Shown in pieces: positions 33,533 through 45,979 of a stretch of 64,000 nt of DNA (positions are counted from its first letter, which is position 1; every line of letters begins with the position of its first letter). The notes beneath the pieces are model-generated. The model saw only the letters and a program-made list of their open reading frames with translations. It ran no database searches and was not told the DNA's origin. Made by a program: the position numbers and the translations under genes. This stretch comes from UBA2357 sp041916775 (lineage in GTDB: Bacteria; Pseudomonadota; Gammaproteobacteria; Burkholderiales; Rhodocyclaceae), in contig JAYRYZ010000008.1 of assembly GCA_041916775.1 (NCBI GenBank), positions 101,568-165,567 on the forward strand. Reading direction: 5' to 3'.

Positions 33533-34447
33533 TCAACCCGGCAGCGGAATGAACTCCACCTCGTCGCCCGGCACTTTGGGGAAGCGGCCTTCCCGCCAGT
33601 CGCGTTTCGCCTCTTCGATACGTTCTTTGCGGCTGGAGACGAAGCTCCAGTCGATGAAGCGGTGGCCCACGGGGGCGCCGCCGATGAGGGCGATGCGGCT
33701 TTCGGCGGTGGCTTCGACGACCACACCGGGGGCATCGGTGAGAATCGCCAGCGCATGTTCGGGGATGGCGACGTCGCGTGCGCGCAGCGCGCCCTGCGCG
33801 ACATACACCGCCCGTTCGGCGGCCGGCGGCAGCTGCAGGCGCTGGCCGGGCTGGAGGTGGGCCTCGATGTAGAGGGTGTCGGCGAAGGTGCGCACCGGCG
33901 AGCTGACGCCCCAGGCGCTGCCCATCATCACCCGCACCGGCACGCCGTCGATCTCCAGTGCCGGGATATCGGCGCCCGGCGTGTGGTGGAAGGCGGGCTC
34001 GATCTCCTCGTCCGCCTCGGGCAGCGCCAGCCACAGCTGCAGGCCGTGCAGGCGGTGTGGGGTGGCGGTGTGCTCGGGGCGCTCGCGCTCGGAGTGGACG
34101 ATGCCGCGACCGGCGACCATCAGGTTGATGTCGCCCGGACGGATCGCCTGCAGGCTGCCGAGCGAGTCGCGGTGCAGGATTTCACCCTCGAAGAGGTAGG
34201 TGACGGTGGCGAGGTTCACATGCGGATGAGGGCGCACGTTGATGCCCTCGCCGGCAGGGAAATCCGCCGGACCCATGTGATCGAAGAAGATCCACGGGCC
34301 CACCGTTCGTTTCTGTACTGTCGGCAACAGGCGCCGCACCGCGAAGCCGCCGAGGTCCTTGCTGCGCGGCTGCAGCACCATCGCGATCGCGTCGCAGCCT
34401 GGGGCAGCGGCGCATTCCTGTTCGAGTTCCGGGTTGATGTTGCTCAT
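33533..34447 (-). CDS. Pirin family protein
   Basis: A 304-residue bicupin. The N-terminal metal-binding cupin has 'VRPHPHVNLATVTYLFEGEILHRDSLG' and 'DINLMVAGRGIVHSER', giving the His/His/His/Glu set of pirins; 'LQLWLALP' and 'PVRTFADTLYIEAHL' continue into the second cupin. Some pirins act as quercetin dioxygenases or transcription cofactors; the role here is unknown. The ATG at 34447 has a GAGGAG ribosome-binding site 8 bases upstream. It is divergent from the exported dioxygenase-like gene at 34624. Confidence 0.92.
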   Translation of the reverse strand: MSNINPELEQECAAAPGCDAIAMVLQPRSKDLGGFAVRRLLPTVQKRTVGPWIFFDHMGPADFPAGEGINVRPHPHVNLATVTYLFEGEILHRDSLGSLQAIRPGDINLMVAGRGIVHSERERPEHTATPHRLHGLQLWLALPEADEEIEPAFHHTPGADIPALEIDGVPVRVMMGSAWGVSSPVRTFADTLYIEAHLQPGQRLQLPPAAERAVYVAQGALRARDVAIPEHALAILTDAPGVVVEATAESRIALIGGAPVGHRFIDWSFVSSRKERIEEAKRDWREGRFPKVPGDEVEFIPLPG

Positions 34448-34623
34448 CGCATCGCTCCTCGGGGTGGAGTGGGACACATGCGGACGTCGCTGAAGGCATC
34501 CGGCCGGCATCGAGTGTAGTCGTTTCGGATGACGGATGGCGTGTCCGCAGGGTCGGGGTGTGGAACCTGCGGGCCGGTGCACGCACAAAGCCGCATGTTC
34601 CCTCGTCCGGAAAGGTGCGCGCC

Positions 34624-35268
34624 ATGAACGAAAGACGTCGACTCATCACCGCCATCGGCGCCGGCCTGCTGCTGTCGGCCGGCCGCACGGCCCGCGCCGA
34701 CAGCGCAGCGGCGCTCTGCGCACCCGCCGACTGCATCAGCTGCGGCCCCACCGGTCGCGCCACCGCCGGGCCCTTCTACGTGAGCAACGCGCCCGCGGTG
34801 ATGGAGATCAACCTACTGCGCATGCCGGGCACGCCGATGTCGGTCGGCGGCATCGTGCTCGGCGGGCCCGAGGGGCGCACCCCGCTCCCCGGGGCGCAGG
34901 TCGAGCTTTGGCATGCCGACGCGGCCGGCCGCTATCACCCGGAGGACAACGGCGATATCACCCGCTACCGCGCGGACGAGATCAACCTGCGCGGCCTGGT
35001 GCGTTGCGACGATGCCGGCCGCTTCGTGTTCACCAGCATCGTGCCCGGCCACTACGGCCACCGCCGCCGGCACCTGCACTGGCGCGTCGTCGCCGACGGC
35101 CACCGTCCGCTCGTCACCCAGACCTACTGGAAGGACGAACTCGGCAGCGCGCGCGAGCGCAGCGACGGCGTCGACCGCAACCCCGAGGCCTGCCGCTGGA
35201 TCGACTTTCAGGCTGCGGATGGTGGTTCGCGCGGGCAGGTGGTGTTCGTGCTGAATACCGTGGTTTGA
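34624..35268 (+). CDS. Exported intradiol ring-cleavage dioxygenase-like protein
   Basis: A 214-residue protein with an N-terminal 'NERRRLITAIGAGLLLSAG...ARA' signal that has twin-arginine character. The rest resembles the intradiol dioxygenase core: 'PLPGAQVELWHADAAGRYHPED' (Tyr104) and 'SIVPGHYGHRRRHLHWRV' (Tyr144, His150, His152), which give the two-Tyr, two-His Fe(III) ligand set of protocatechuate/catechol dioxygenases with a short loop. Export is unusual for catabolic enzymes; secreted members of this family have unclear substrates. A GGAAAGG ribosome-binding site supports the ATG at 34624. No aromatic catabolic genes adjoin. Confidence 0.8.
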   Translation: MNERRRLITAIGAGLLLSAGRTARADSAAALCAPADCISCGPTGRATAGPFYVSNAPAVMEINLLRMPGTPMSVGGIVLGGPEGRTPLPGAQVELWHADAAGRYHPEDNGDITRYRADEINLRGLVRCDDAGRFVFTSIVPGHYGHRRRHLHWRVVADGHRPLVTQTYWKDELGSARERSDGVDRNPEACRWIDFQAADGGSRGQVVFVLNTVV

Positions 35269-35325
35269 AACCGTTCGAGAGGGCGGTGCCGTGGCTTGCT
35301 GTGGTTTGCTGGCAGCTCCCCGGTC

Positions 35326-35339
35326 AATGTTCTAACATT
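35326..35339. promoter_or_regulatory. Possible operator of the Phd/PIN toxin-antitoxin module
   Basis: Inverted repeat AATGT - 4 bases - ACATT, about 30 bases upstream of the antitoxin start. Antitoxin autorepression through such a palindrome would be usual for this module type. Confidence 0.4.
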
Positions 35340-35369
35340 CAAACATCGACTTCGAAGGTACGTAAAGCC

Positions 35370-35642
35370 ATGTCCATTCGCACATTCTCCAGCCGTGAAT
35401 TCACACGCGACGTGGGTGCCGCCAAGCGGGCGGCGGCGTCAGGCCCGGTGTTCATCACCGACCGCGGCAAACCGCGCTATGTGCTGCAGACGATAGAGGC
35501 GTATTACGCCCGGACCACAGGTGGCGGGCAATCGCTGCTGGATCTGATGGATGCGATTCCAGGGGGCGGGGACATCGACTTCGAGGTGCCGCGGGTGCCG
35601 ATCCCGGCGCGCACGGTTGATTTCGACACGATGGAGCGCTGA
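35370..35642 (+). CDS. Phd/YefM-type antitoxin
   Basis: A 90-residue protein with the Phd/YefM N-terminal fold: 'FSSREFTRDVGAAKRAAASGPVFITDRGKPRYVLQTIEAYY'. The C-terminal tail ('IDFEVPRVPIPARTVDFDTMER') is the expected toxin-wrapping segment. Its stop codon overlaps the ATG of the downstream PIN toxin by one base (TGATG). The ATG at 35370 is chosen as the start of the conserved fold; the frame is open far upstream, but as a shadow of the dioxygenase gene. Confidence 0.87.
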   Translation: MSIRTFSSREFTRDVGAAKRAAASGPVFITDRGKPRYVLQTIEAYYARTTGGGQSLLDLMDAIPGGGDIDFEVPRVPIPARTVDFDTMER

Positions 35643-36097
35643 TGTTCGTCCTCGACACCAACGTGTTGTCGGAGTTGCGCGCCGGCAAGCCCAATCAGTC
35701 GCCCGCCGTGCGTGCCTGGGCGGCGCGGGTCAGGCCGGAAGAGATGTACCTCACCAGCATCAGTGTGTTCGAGATGGAAGCCGGCATCCTCCGCCTGGAA
35801 CGCCGAAGTCCTCCACAGGGGCAGGCCATCCGTACCTGGTTCGACACGGTGCGCGGGCATTTTGCCGAACGCATCCTGCCGTTTTCCGCCGAGGCCGCGC
35901 TGATCTGTGCCGCCTTGCACATTCCCGATCCCATGAGCATGGCCGATTCCATGATCGCAGCGATTGCGCTCGAACATGGCTTTACGTTAGTGACGCGCAA
36001 CAGCGCCGACTTCGCCGCCAGCGGAGTCAAGTTGATCGACCCCTGGGCGACGGCTGGCCCGCATTTTTCACACCCACCCGATTTTCCCCCTCGCTGA
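35642..36097 (+). CDS. FitB/VapC-type PIN-domain toxin
   Basis: A 151-residue PIN ribonuclease. The motifs 'FVLDTNVLSELRAGKPN' (first Asp), 'SISVFEMEAGI' (Glu), 'PDPMSMADSMIAAIALEHGFTLVTRNSADF' (Asp residues) closely match the FitB/VapC group. It is translationally coupled to the Phd-type antitoxin gene by a one-base overlap. The last 12 or so residues ('HFSHPPDFPPR') go beyond the usual end and are probably unstructured. Confidence 0.9.
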   Translation: MFVLDTNVLSELRAGKPNQSPAVRAWAARVRPEEMYLTSISVFEMEAGILRLERRSPPQGQAIRTWFDTVRGHFAERILPFSAEAALICAALHIPDPMSMADSMIAAIALEHGFTLVTRNSADFAASGVKLIDPWATAGPHFSHPPDFPPR

Positions 36098-36244
36098 GCT
36101 TTCTTGCCTCAGGCTGATTCGTCTCATTCAATTTTCCGGCCGCGATGCGCCTCATCCCTGTGAGAAATGCGGGCTAGAAGGCGGCAGGCAGGCGGTCTGT
36201 TGGTCGGTGTTCTGATCGCGACAGGACGCTCTGCTACACTCAAG

Positions 36245-36262
36245 GTTAACACTGACGTTAAC
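36245..36262. promoter_or_regulatory. Possible operator of the second toxin-antitoxin module
   Basis: Two copies of the palindrome GTTAAC, separated by 6 bases and ending 10 bases before the antitoxin ATG. The arrangement suggests autoregulation by the antitoxin. Confidence 0.4.
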
Positions 36263-36272
36263 GGATTCGATC

Positions 36273-36548
36273 ATGAGCTTCAGTTCGCAGGATATCGTGC
36301 CGATCAGCGAGGCGCGGGCGCGGCTTACCGAGTTGTCGGATGAGGTCGTGGCCGGAGCGGAGAAGTTGCTGACCAAGAACGGCTCCGCTTACGTGGCGAT
36401 CGTCGACGCGAGAAAGCTCGACTATTACCACGCGCTGGAGGAAGAGCATGCCAGCCTGGTGTTGCTCGCCGAGGCGGAGACGGGCTTGCGCGAGGTGCTG
36501 GAAGGCCAGCGTGTATCCGCCGATGTGTTGATGCAGGCGCTGCGCTGA
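36273..36548 (+). CDS. Phd/YefM-like antitoxin of a ParE/RelE-type module
   Basis: A 91-residue protein: 'DIVPISEARARLTELSDEVVAGAEKLLTKNGSAYVAIVDARKLDYYHALEEEH' is the Phd/YefM pattern of a short DNA-binding domain followed by a helical tail. The gene overlaps the next one by one base (TGATG). It lies 175 bases after an unrelated Phd/PIN module, so the two modules are separate units in tandem. Confidence 0.83.
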   Translation: MSFSSQDIVPISEARARLTELSDEVVAGAEKLLTKNGSAYVAIVDARKLDYYHALEEEHASLVLLAEAETGLREVLEGQRVSADVLMQALR

Positions 36549-36931
36549 TGGTGTTGCCGTCGCGGGCCAAGGTCGAGGCAGCGCCGAATTTTCTCGCCAA
36601 CCTCGACGCGGCTCAGCGCTTCTTCCAGCTGCAGGATGCCGATTCGGCGGAGGCGCGCCTCGCCCGGCTCAAGGCGGCATTGCGCGAGATGGTCGAGCTC
36701 CTCGCTTGGTCACCCGCGGCGGGCAGGCCGGCGCGTTTCATCGCCAGTCGCTCCGCACAGGGTCGGTTGAAGCTCGCTGCTGTTCGGACGCTTGCGGCCC
36801 AGGCGGGCCTGCCCGAGCTGCGCGAATACATCATCGGCCAGCATGTGGTGCTGTACGCTCATGCCGGCGAGTCGGTGGTGTTGCTCGCGCTGAATCACCG
36901 GCGGCAGCTTGCGTATCTGGCGGACGCCTGA
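36548..36931 (+). CDS. ParE/RelE-superfamily toxin
   Basis: A 127-residue protein with the RelE/ParE plan: an N-terminal helix pair ('FLANLDAAQRFFQLQDADSAEARLARLKAALREMVELLAWSPAAGRPAR'), then 'LPELREYIIGQHVVLYAHAGESVVLLALNHRRQLAY', matching the 'LRE...Y.i.Y.....v.iL.i.H..q' signature of this family. The insertion after 'AGRPAR' makes it longer than the usual 95-105 residues. It is coupled to the Phd-like antitoxin. The target, gyrase or ribosome-bound mRNA, is not predictable. Confidence 0.82.
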   Translation: MVLPSRAKVEAAPNFLANLDAAQRFFQLQDADSAEARLARLKAALREMVELLAWSPAAGRPARFIASRSAQGRLKLAAVRTLAAQAGLPELREYIIGQHVVLYAHAGESVVLLALNHRRQLAYLADA

Positions 36932-37020
36932 GCACACTGGCGCGCTCGCTGAACCACCGCACGCGGCCAGAATCGAAGCACACTTCACTCCATCCCGACC
37001 CCCACCGCACCGCAGGCCCC

Positions 37021-42675
<5,655 letters not shown>

Positions 42676-42712
42676 CGCCTGATTGAGAACAGGTTGCAAG
42701 GGAGACGAATCG

Positions 42713-43402
42713 ATGACGAAGGTGACGATCCGCGTCTGGGACCTGCCGACGCGGCTGTTTCACTGGTTGCTGGTACTGCTGATGGTGGGCGCGGTGGTGA
42801 CGGTGAAGATCGGTGGCAACGCGATGGAGTGGCATGGCCGCTTCGGGCACATGATCTTCGGGTTGGTGGTGTTTCGCCTCGTGTGGGGCTTCGTCGGCTC
42901 CACGACGGCGCGCTTCCTGCATTTCGTGCGCGGCCCGGGGGCGATCCAGGATTACTTCGCCGGTCGCTGGAAAGGGATCGGTCACAACCCGCTCGGCGCA
43001 CTTTCGGTGCTGGCGCTGATCGGGCTGACCGCGTTCCAGGCGGGCACCGGCCTGTTCGCGAACGACGACATCGCGTTTCGCGGCCCGCTTGCGCCGCTGG
43101 TGTCCGGGGACCTCAGCAACACGCTCACGGGGCTGCATCGCCAGACGGAGTGGTTCCTGTACGGCATTGTGGCCTTGCATGTGGCGGCTGTCGTGTTCTA
43201 CACGCGGGTACGCGGGCAAGACCTCATGCGGCCGATGATCGTCGGGCACAGGCAGGTTGCCGACGTGGGTCTCGAGGCGACACGGGGCGGCGGCGCGATC
43301 GCCTTCGTGTTTGCGCTGGCGCTCGCGGTGTTCGCCCTGTGGGCGACCAGCGGCGCCCTCCTGCCACCGCCGCCGCCTCCGCCGCCCGCGCCCGCGTGGT
43401 AG
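42713..43402 (+). CDS. Cytochrome b561-type membrane electron carrier
   Basis: A 229-residue protein with four main membrane helices: about 16-34 ('LFHWLLVLLMVGAVV', haem-ligand His), 45-63 ('HGRFGHMIFGLVVFRLVWG'), about 95-113 and about 145-163 ('LYGIVALHVAAVVFY'), plus a C-terminal helix (about 194-212). This is the Ni/Fe-hydrogenase-type or cytochrome b561 domain with bis-His haem b sites. It ends in a run of eight prolines. It is convergent with a cytochrome c' gene, a pairing in which it may pass electrons between the quinone pool and periplasmic cytochromes; that link is inference from adjacency. Confidence 0.9.
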   Translation: MTKVTIRVWDLPTRLFHWLLVLLMVGAVVTVKIGGNAMEWHGRFGHMIFGLVVFRLVWGFVGSTTARFLHFVRGPGAIQDYFAGRWKGIGHNPLGALSVLALIGLTAFQAGTGLFANDDIAFRGPLAPLVSGDLSNTLTGLHRQTEWFLYGIVALHVAAVVFYTRVRGQDLMRPMIVGHRQVADVGLEATRGGGAIAFVFALALAVFALWATSGALLPPPPPPPPAPAW

Positions 43403-43422
43403 AGCAACACGCAGGGTGAACG

Positions 43423-43452
43423 GCAAAGGGCCAGCCGAAGCTGGCCCTTTGC
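43423..43452. terminator. Bidirectional terminator between cytochrome b561 and cytochrome c' genes
   Basis: A 13-base perfect stem (GCAAAGGGCCAGC / GCTGGCCCTTTGC) closed by a CGAA tetraloop, between convergent genes. The A/T part is within the stem, so it can work in both directions. Confidence 0.78.
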
Positions 43453-43478
43453 ACGTCTTGTGGCGGGGGACTGCGGGA

Positions 43479-43952
43479 TTACTTCTTCTCGGCGCGGTAG
43501 CTGTCGTGACAGGCCTTGCAGGCCTTGCCGACTTCGCCGAACTGCGTCGCGATCGCGGCCTTGTCGCCTGCCGCGGCGACTTCCTGCAGCTTGTTTGCCT
43601 GCTGCACGAAGTTCACTGCGATCTCGCGCACCTTGTCGCCTTCGCTGAAGAAATTGCTCTTCAGTCGGGTCGGCGCCCAGCCGGTGCCCTGGTCGGTGCC
43701 GGGGGCATACAGCGCACCCATGCCGGAGTTGGCAATTGCGGCAATCACGTTGGCGGCGGCGGCGACCTGGGCCTGGTTGAACTCCACCGCCCCGTCGACG
43801 ACCTGGGCCTTGATCTTGCCCATGTTCCAGGCCATGAACGTGTAGCCGGACTGACGATACTTGATCATGTCTTCCGCCGACTGGGCGGTGGCATGACCTG
43901 CGGCACCGAGGACGAGCGCGGCGAGGGCGAGGGAGGCGAGTGATTTCTTCAT
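43479..43952 (-). CDS. Cytochrome c'
   Basis: A 157-residue protein with a Sec signal peptide (1-23, ending ATA) and a four-helix bundle whose C-terminal helix carries the haem c motif CKACH ('VGKACKACHDSYRAEKK'). The N-terminal 'AEDMIKYRQSGYTFMAWNMGKIKAQV' is typical of cytochrome c' (cytochrome c class II). These periplasmic proteins bind NO or CO at a five-coordinate haem and help resist nitrosative stress. An AAGGAAA ribosome-binding site supports the ATG at 43952. It is divergent from the haem-containing chemoreceptor gene. Confidence 0.94.
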   Translation of the reverse strand: MKKSLASLALAALVLGAAGHATAQSAEDMIKYRQSGYTFMAWNMGKIKAQVVDGAVEFNQAQVAAAANVIAAIANSGMGALYAPGTDQGTGWAPTRLKSNFFSEGDKVREIAVNFVQQANKLQEVAAAGDKAAIATQFGEVGKACKACHDSYRAEKK

Positions 43953-44258
43953 GCTGGATTTCCTTGGTTTGGATGATGAACGGATGGATGAGGCGTGACC
44001 AATGGTCAGCGGGCTATGACCAGCAACGCTTCGAGACGTTCGACTAGGTTGATGGTATATCAGCGGATGTCGATGCTAGCACTGTTTGTTGTCATTTCGC
44101 ATTGCAGGCACAGAATCATGCAAGTGGATCCAAGTGACGATTACGCAAAAATATGGAAAATCCTGCTCAAGTGCCGTCCTTTCATGGCCGTAAAATGACC
44201 GGCACACAATGGATCACGAAGATTTGGCGGGCGGCCTGATCGGCCCCGGTGGAGATGC
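43953..44258. other. Divergent intergenic region, cytochrome c' / haem chemoreceptor
   Basis: A gene-free 306-base stretch that is AT-richer than its surroundings. It holds a short palindrome TGACC-AAT-GGTCA (43996-44008), about 45 bases upstream of the cytochrome c' gene, and a sigma-28-like promoter at 44167-44194 facing the chemoreceptor gene. A 67-codon frame (43995-44198) has no ribosome-binding site or recognisable homology and is not accepted as a gene. Confidence 0.6.
44167..44194 (+). promoter_or_regulatory. Possible sigma-28 (FliA) promoter of the chemoreceptor gene
   Basis: TCAAGTGC - 12 bases - GCCGTAAA, close to the flagellar sigma consensus (TCAAG/TAAAG... GCCGATAA). It lies 65-90 bases before the chemoreceptor start. 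Chemoreceptor genes are commonly FliA-dependent. Two mismatches in the -10 keep this tentative. Confidence 0.42.
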
Positions 44259-45884
44259 ATGATGCGGCGACTTTCCGATGTTCCGATCTGGGTGCGATTG
44301 ACTGGGGCGATCTGGCTGATGCTGGTGATCGCGTGGGGCAGCATGATCGCCTGGGAAACCAAGAGCAACCGTGAGAACGCGATCGAGCAGGCCAAGTCAT
44401 TCGCAGGCACGATCAACGAGATGACCATGGCCGGCCTCACCGGCATGATGATCACCGGAACGGTCGCACAGCGCGATGTGTTCCTCGATCAGATCAAGGA
44501 GCTCTCGCTGGTGCGCGGCCTCAAGGTGCTGCGCGCCGAAGGCGTGAGCAAGATCTTCGGCCCGGGTACGGGCGCGGAGGTCGAGATTGACGCGCTCGAG
44601 CGCGAGGTGATGAGCTCCGGCAAGACGGTGATGAGCGTGGAGCATGATGCAACCTACGGAGAGCACCTGCGTGCGGTGATCCCTTCTCTCGCGAGCGAGA
44701 ACTACCTCGGCAAGAACTGCATCGGCTGTCACCAGGTGCCGGAAAATACGCCGCTGGGCGTGGTGTCGATGCGCATTTCGCTCGACAACGTCAATGAAGC
44801 CGTCTCCAACCTGCGCAACGAGAGCATCATGTTCGCGGTGTTTGCGTCCTTGCCGTTGCTCGGTTTCGTCTATCTGTTCATCCGCCGGGTGGTCGTGAAT
44901 CCGCTCACCAACCTGTCCGGCAGTCTGGCCGAGATTGCACAAGGGGGCGGTGACCTCACCCGCCGGCTGGACGTCGTGGGCGACGACGAGATCGGCCGTA
45001 CCGCAAGCACCTTCAACAACATGCTCGGGACGATTGCCGACTTGGTGCGTCAGGTCGGCAACTCGGCTGCCGCGGTGACCCGCTCGGCCGGAGGCCTGCT
45101 TGCCAATGCCGAGAGCGTCGCGAGCAGCTCGCATCGCCAGAACGATCAATCACTGAGCGCCGCCGCTGCGGTGGAGGGGCTCGCCGAGAACATCACCCAC
45201 ATCGCCAACAGCACAGACCATGTGAGGGCGCGTTCGCGCGAGAGCCTGGCACGCTCCAACGAGGGCCAGATCAGCCTGAAGCACCTGATTGGTGAGGTCG
45301 GCCATGTCGAGGTGGCGGTGCAGAACATGGCCAACCTGGTATCCGCCTTCGTCAAATCCACCCAATCGATCACCGGGATGACGCAGGAGGTACGCGAAAT
45401 CGCCGAGCAGACCAATCTGCTCGCGCTGAATGCGGCGATCGAGGCGGCGCGTGCCGGCGAGCAGGGGCGTGGCTTCGCGGTGGTGGCGGACGAAGTACGC
45501 AAGCTCGCAGAGAAGTCGGCCCGCTCGGCTGGCGAGATCGACGCGATCACGCAGGAGATCACCCGACAGTCGGCAGCGGTGCAGCAGTCGATCACCCAGG
45601 GGCTGGGCCACCTGGAGTCGAGCCGCGCGGCGGCGAGCGAGGTCGCAGGCGTGCTCGATGCGGCTAACGGTCTGGTCGTGGAGGTGGGCGAGGGGTTGAA
45701 CAGCATCGCCAACGCAACCGAAAGCCAGCGCAGGGCGAGCGATACCGTGGCGATGAGCATCGAGGAGATCGCACGCATGGCGAAGGACAACAACGCCGCG
45801 ATCGAGCAGACGCTGGATTCCGCACGCCAGCTCGAACGCCTGGCTGCGGGCCTGCAGGACGCGGTGGCGCGCTTTCGCGTGTAG
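44259..45884 (+). CDS. Methyl-accepting chemotaxis protein with c-type haem motif in the sensor domain
   Basis: 541 residues: transmembrane helix 1 (about 12-32), a periplasmic domain (about 33-185), transmembrane helix 2 (about 190-212), HAMP, and a cytoplasmic signalling domain with the hairpin tip 'EIAEQTNLLALNAAIEAARAGEQGRGFAVVADEVRKLAEKS'. The periplasmic domain contains CIGCH (Cys154-His158), a covalent haem c attachment motif, in a context ('SENYLGKNCIGCHQVPENTPLGVVS') like other haem-binding sensor domains. It may thus sense redox state, O2 or NO and steer taxis. ATG codons at 44259 and 44262 both fit the GGAG at 44251. Confidence 0.92.
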   Translation: MMRRLSDVPIWVRLTGAIWLMLVIAWGSMIAWETKSNRENAIEQAKSFAGTINEMTMAGLTGMMITGTVAQRDVFLDQIKELSLVRGLKVLRAEGVSKIFGPGTGAEVEIDALEREVMSSGKTVMSVEHDATYGEHLRAVIPSLASENYLGKNCIGCHQVPENTPLGVVSMRISLDNVNEAVSNLRNESIMFAVFASLPLLGFVYLFIRRVVVNPLTNLSGSLAEIAQGGGDLTRRLDVVGDDEIGRTASTFNNMLGTIADLVRQVGNSAAAVTRSAGGLLANAESVASSSHRQNDQSLSAAAAVEGLAENITHIANSTDHVRARSRESLARSNEGQISLKHLIGEVGHVEVAVQNMANLVSAFVKSTQSITGMTQEVREIAEQTNLLALNAAIEAARAGEQGRGFAVVADEVRKLAEKSARSAGEIDAITQEITRQSAAVQQSITQGLGHLESSRAAASEVAGVLDAANGLVVEVGEGLNSIANATESQRRASDTVAMSIEEIARMAKDNNAAIEQTLDSARQLERLAAGLQDAVARFRV

Positions 45885-45914
45885 CTGCCACGCCAGATTT
45901 CTCCGCCGGAAAGC

Positions 45915-45942
45915 AAACCGGGCACCTGCGGGTGCCCGGTTT
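45915..45942. terminator. Bidirectional terminator between chemoreceptor and DegP/HtrA genes
   Basis: A 12-base perfect stem (AAACCGGGCACC / GGTGCCCGGTTT) with a TGCG loop, located between convergent genes, with A/T-rich stem bases on both outer sides. Confidence 0.82.
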
Positions 45943-45979
45943 CGTCATCACAGCGTATGCGTCTGGTGCGCGAGAGACG

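Noticed and set aside
43995..44198. A 67-codon frame in the cytochrome c'/chemoreceptor gap
   Set aside because: No ribosome-binding site or similarity, and it overlaps the candidate promoter elements.
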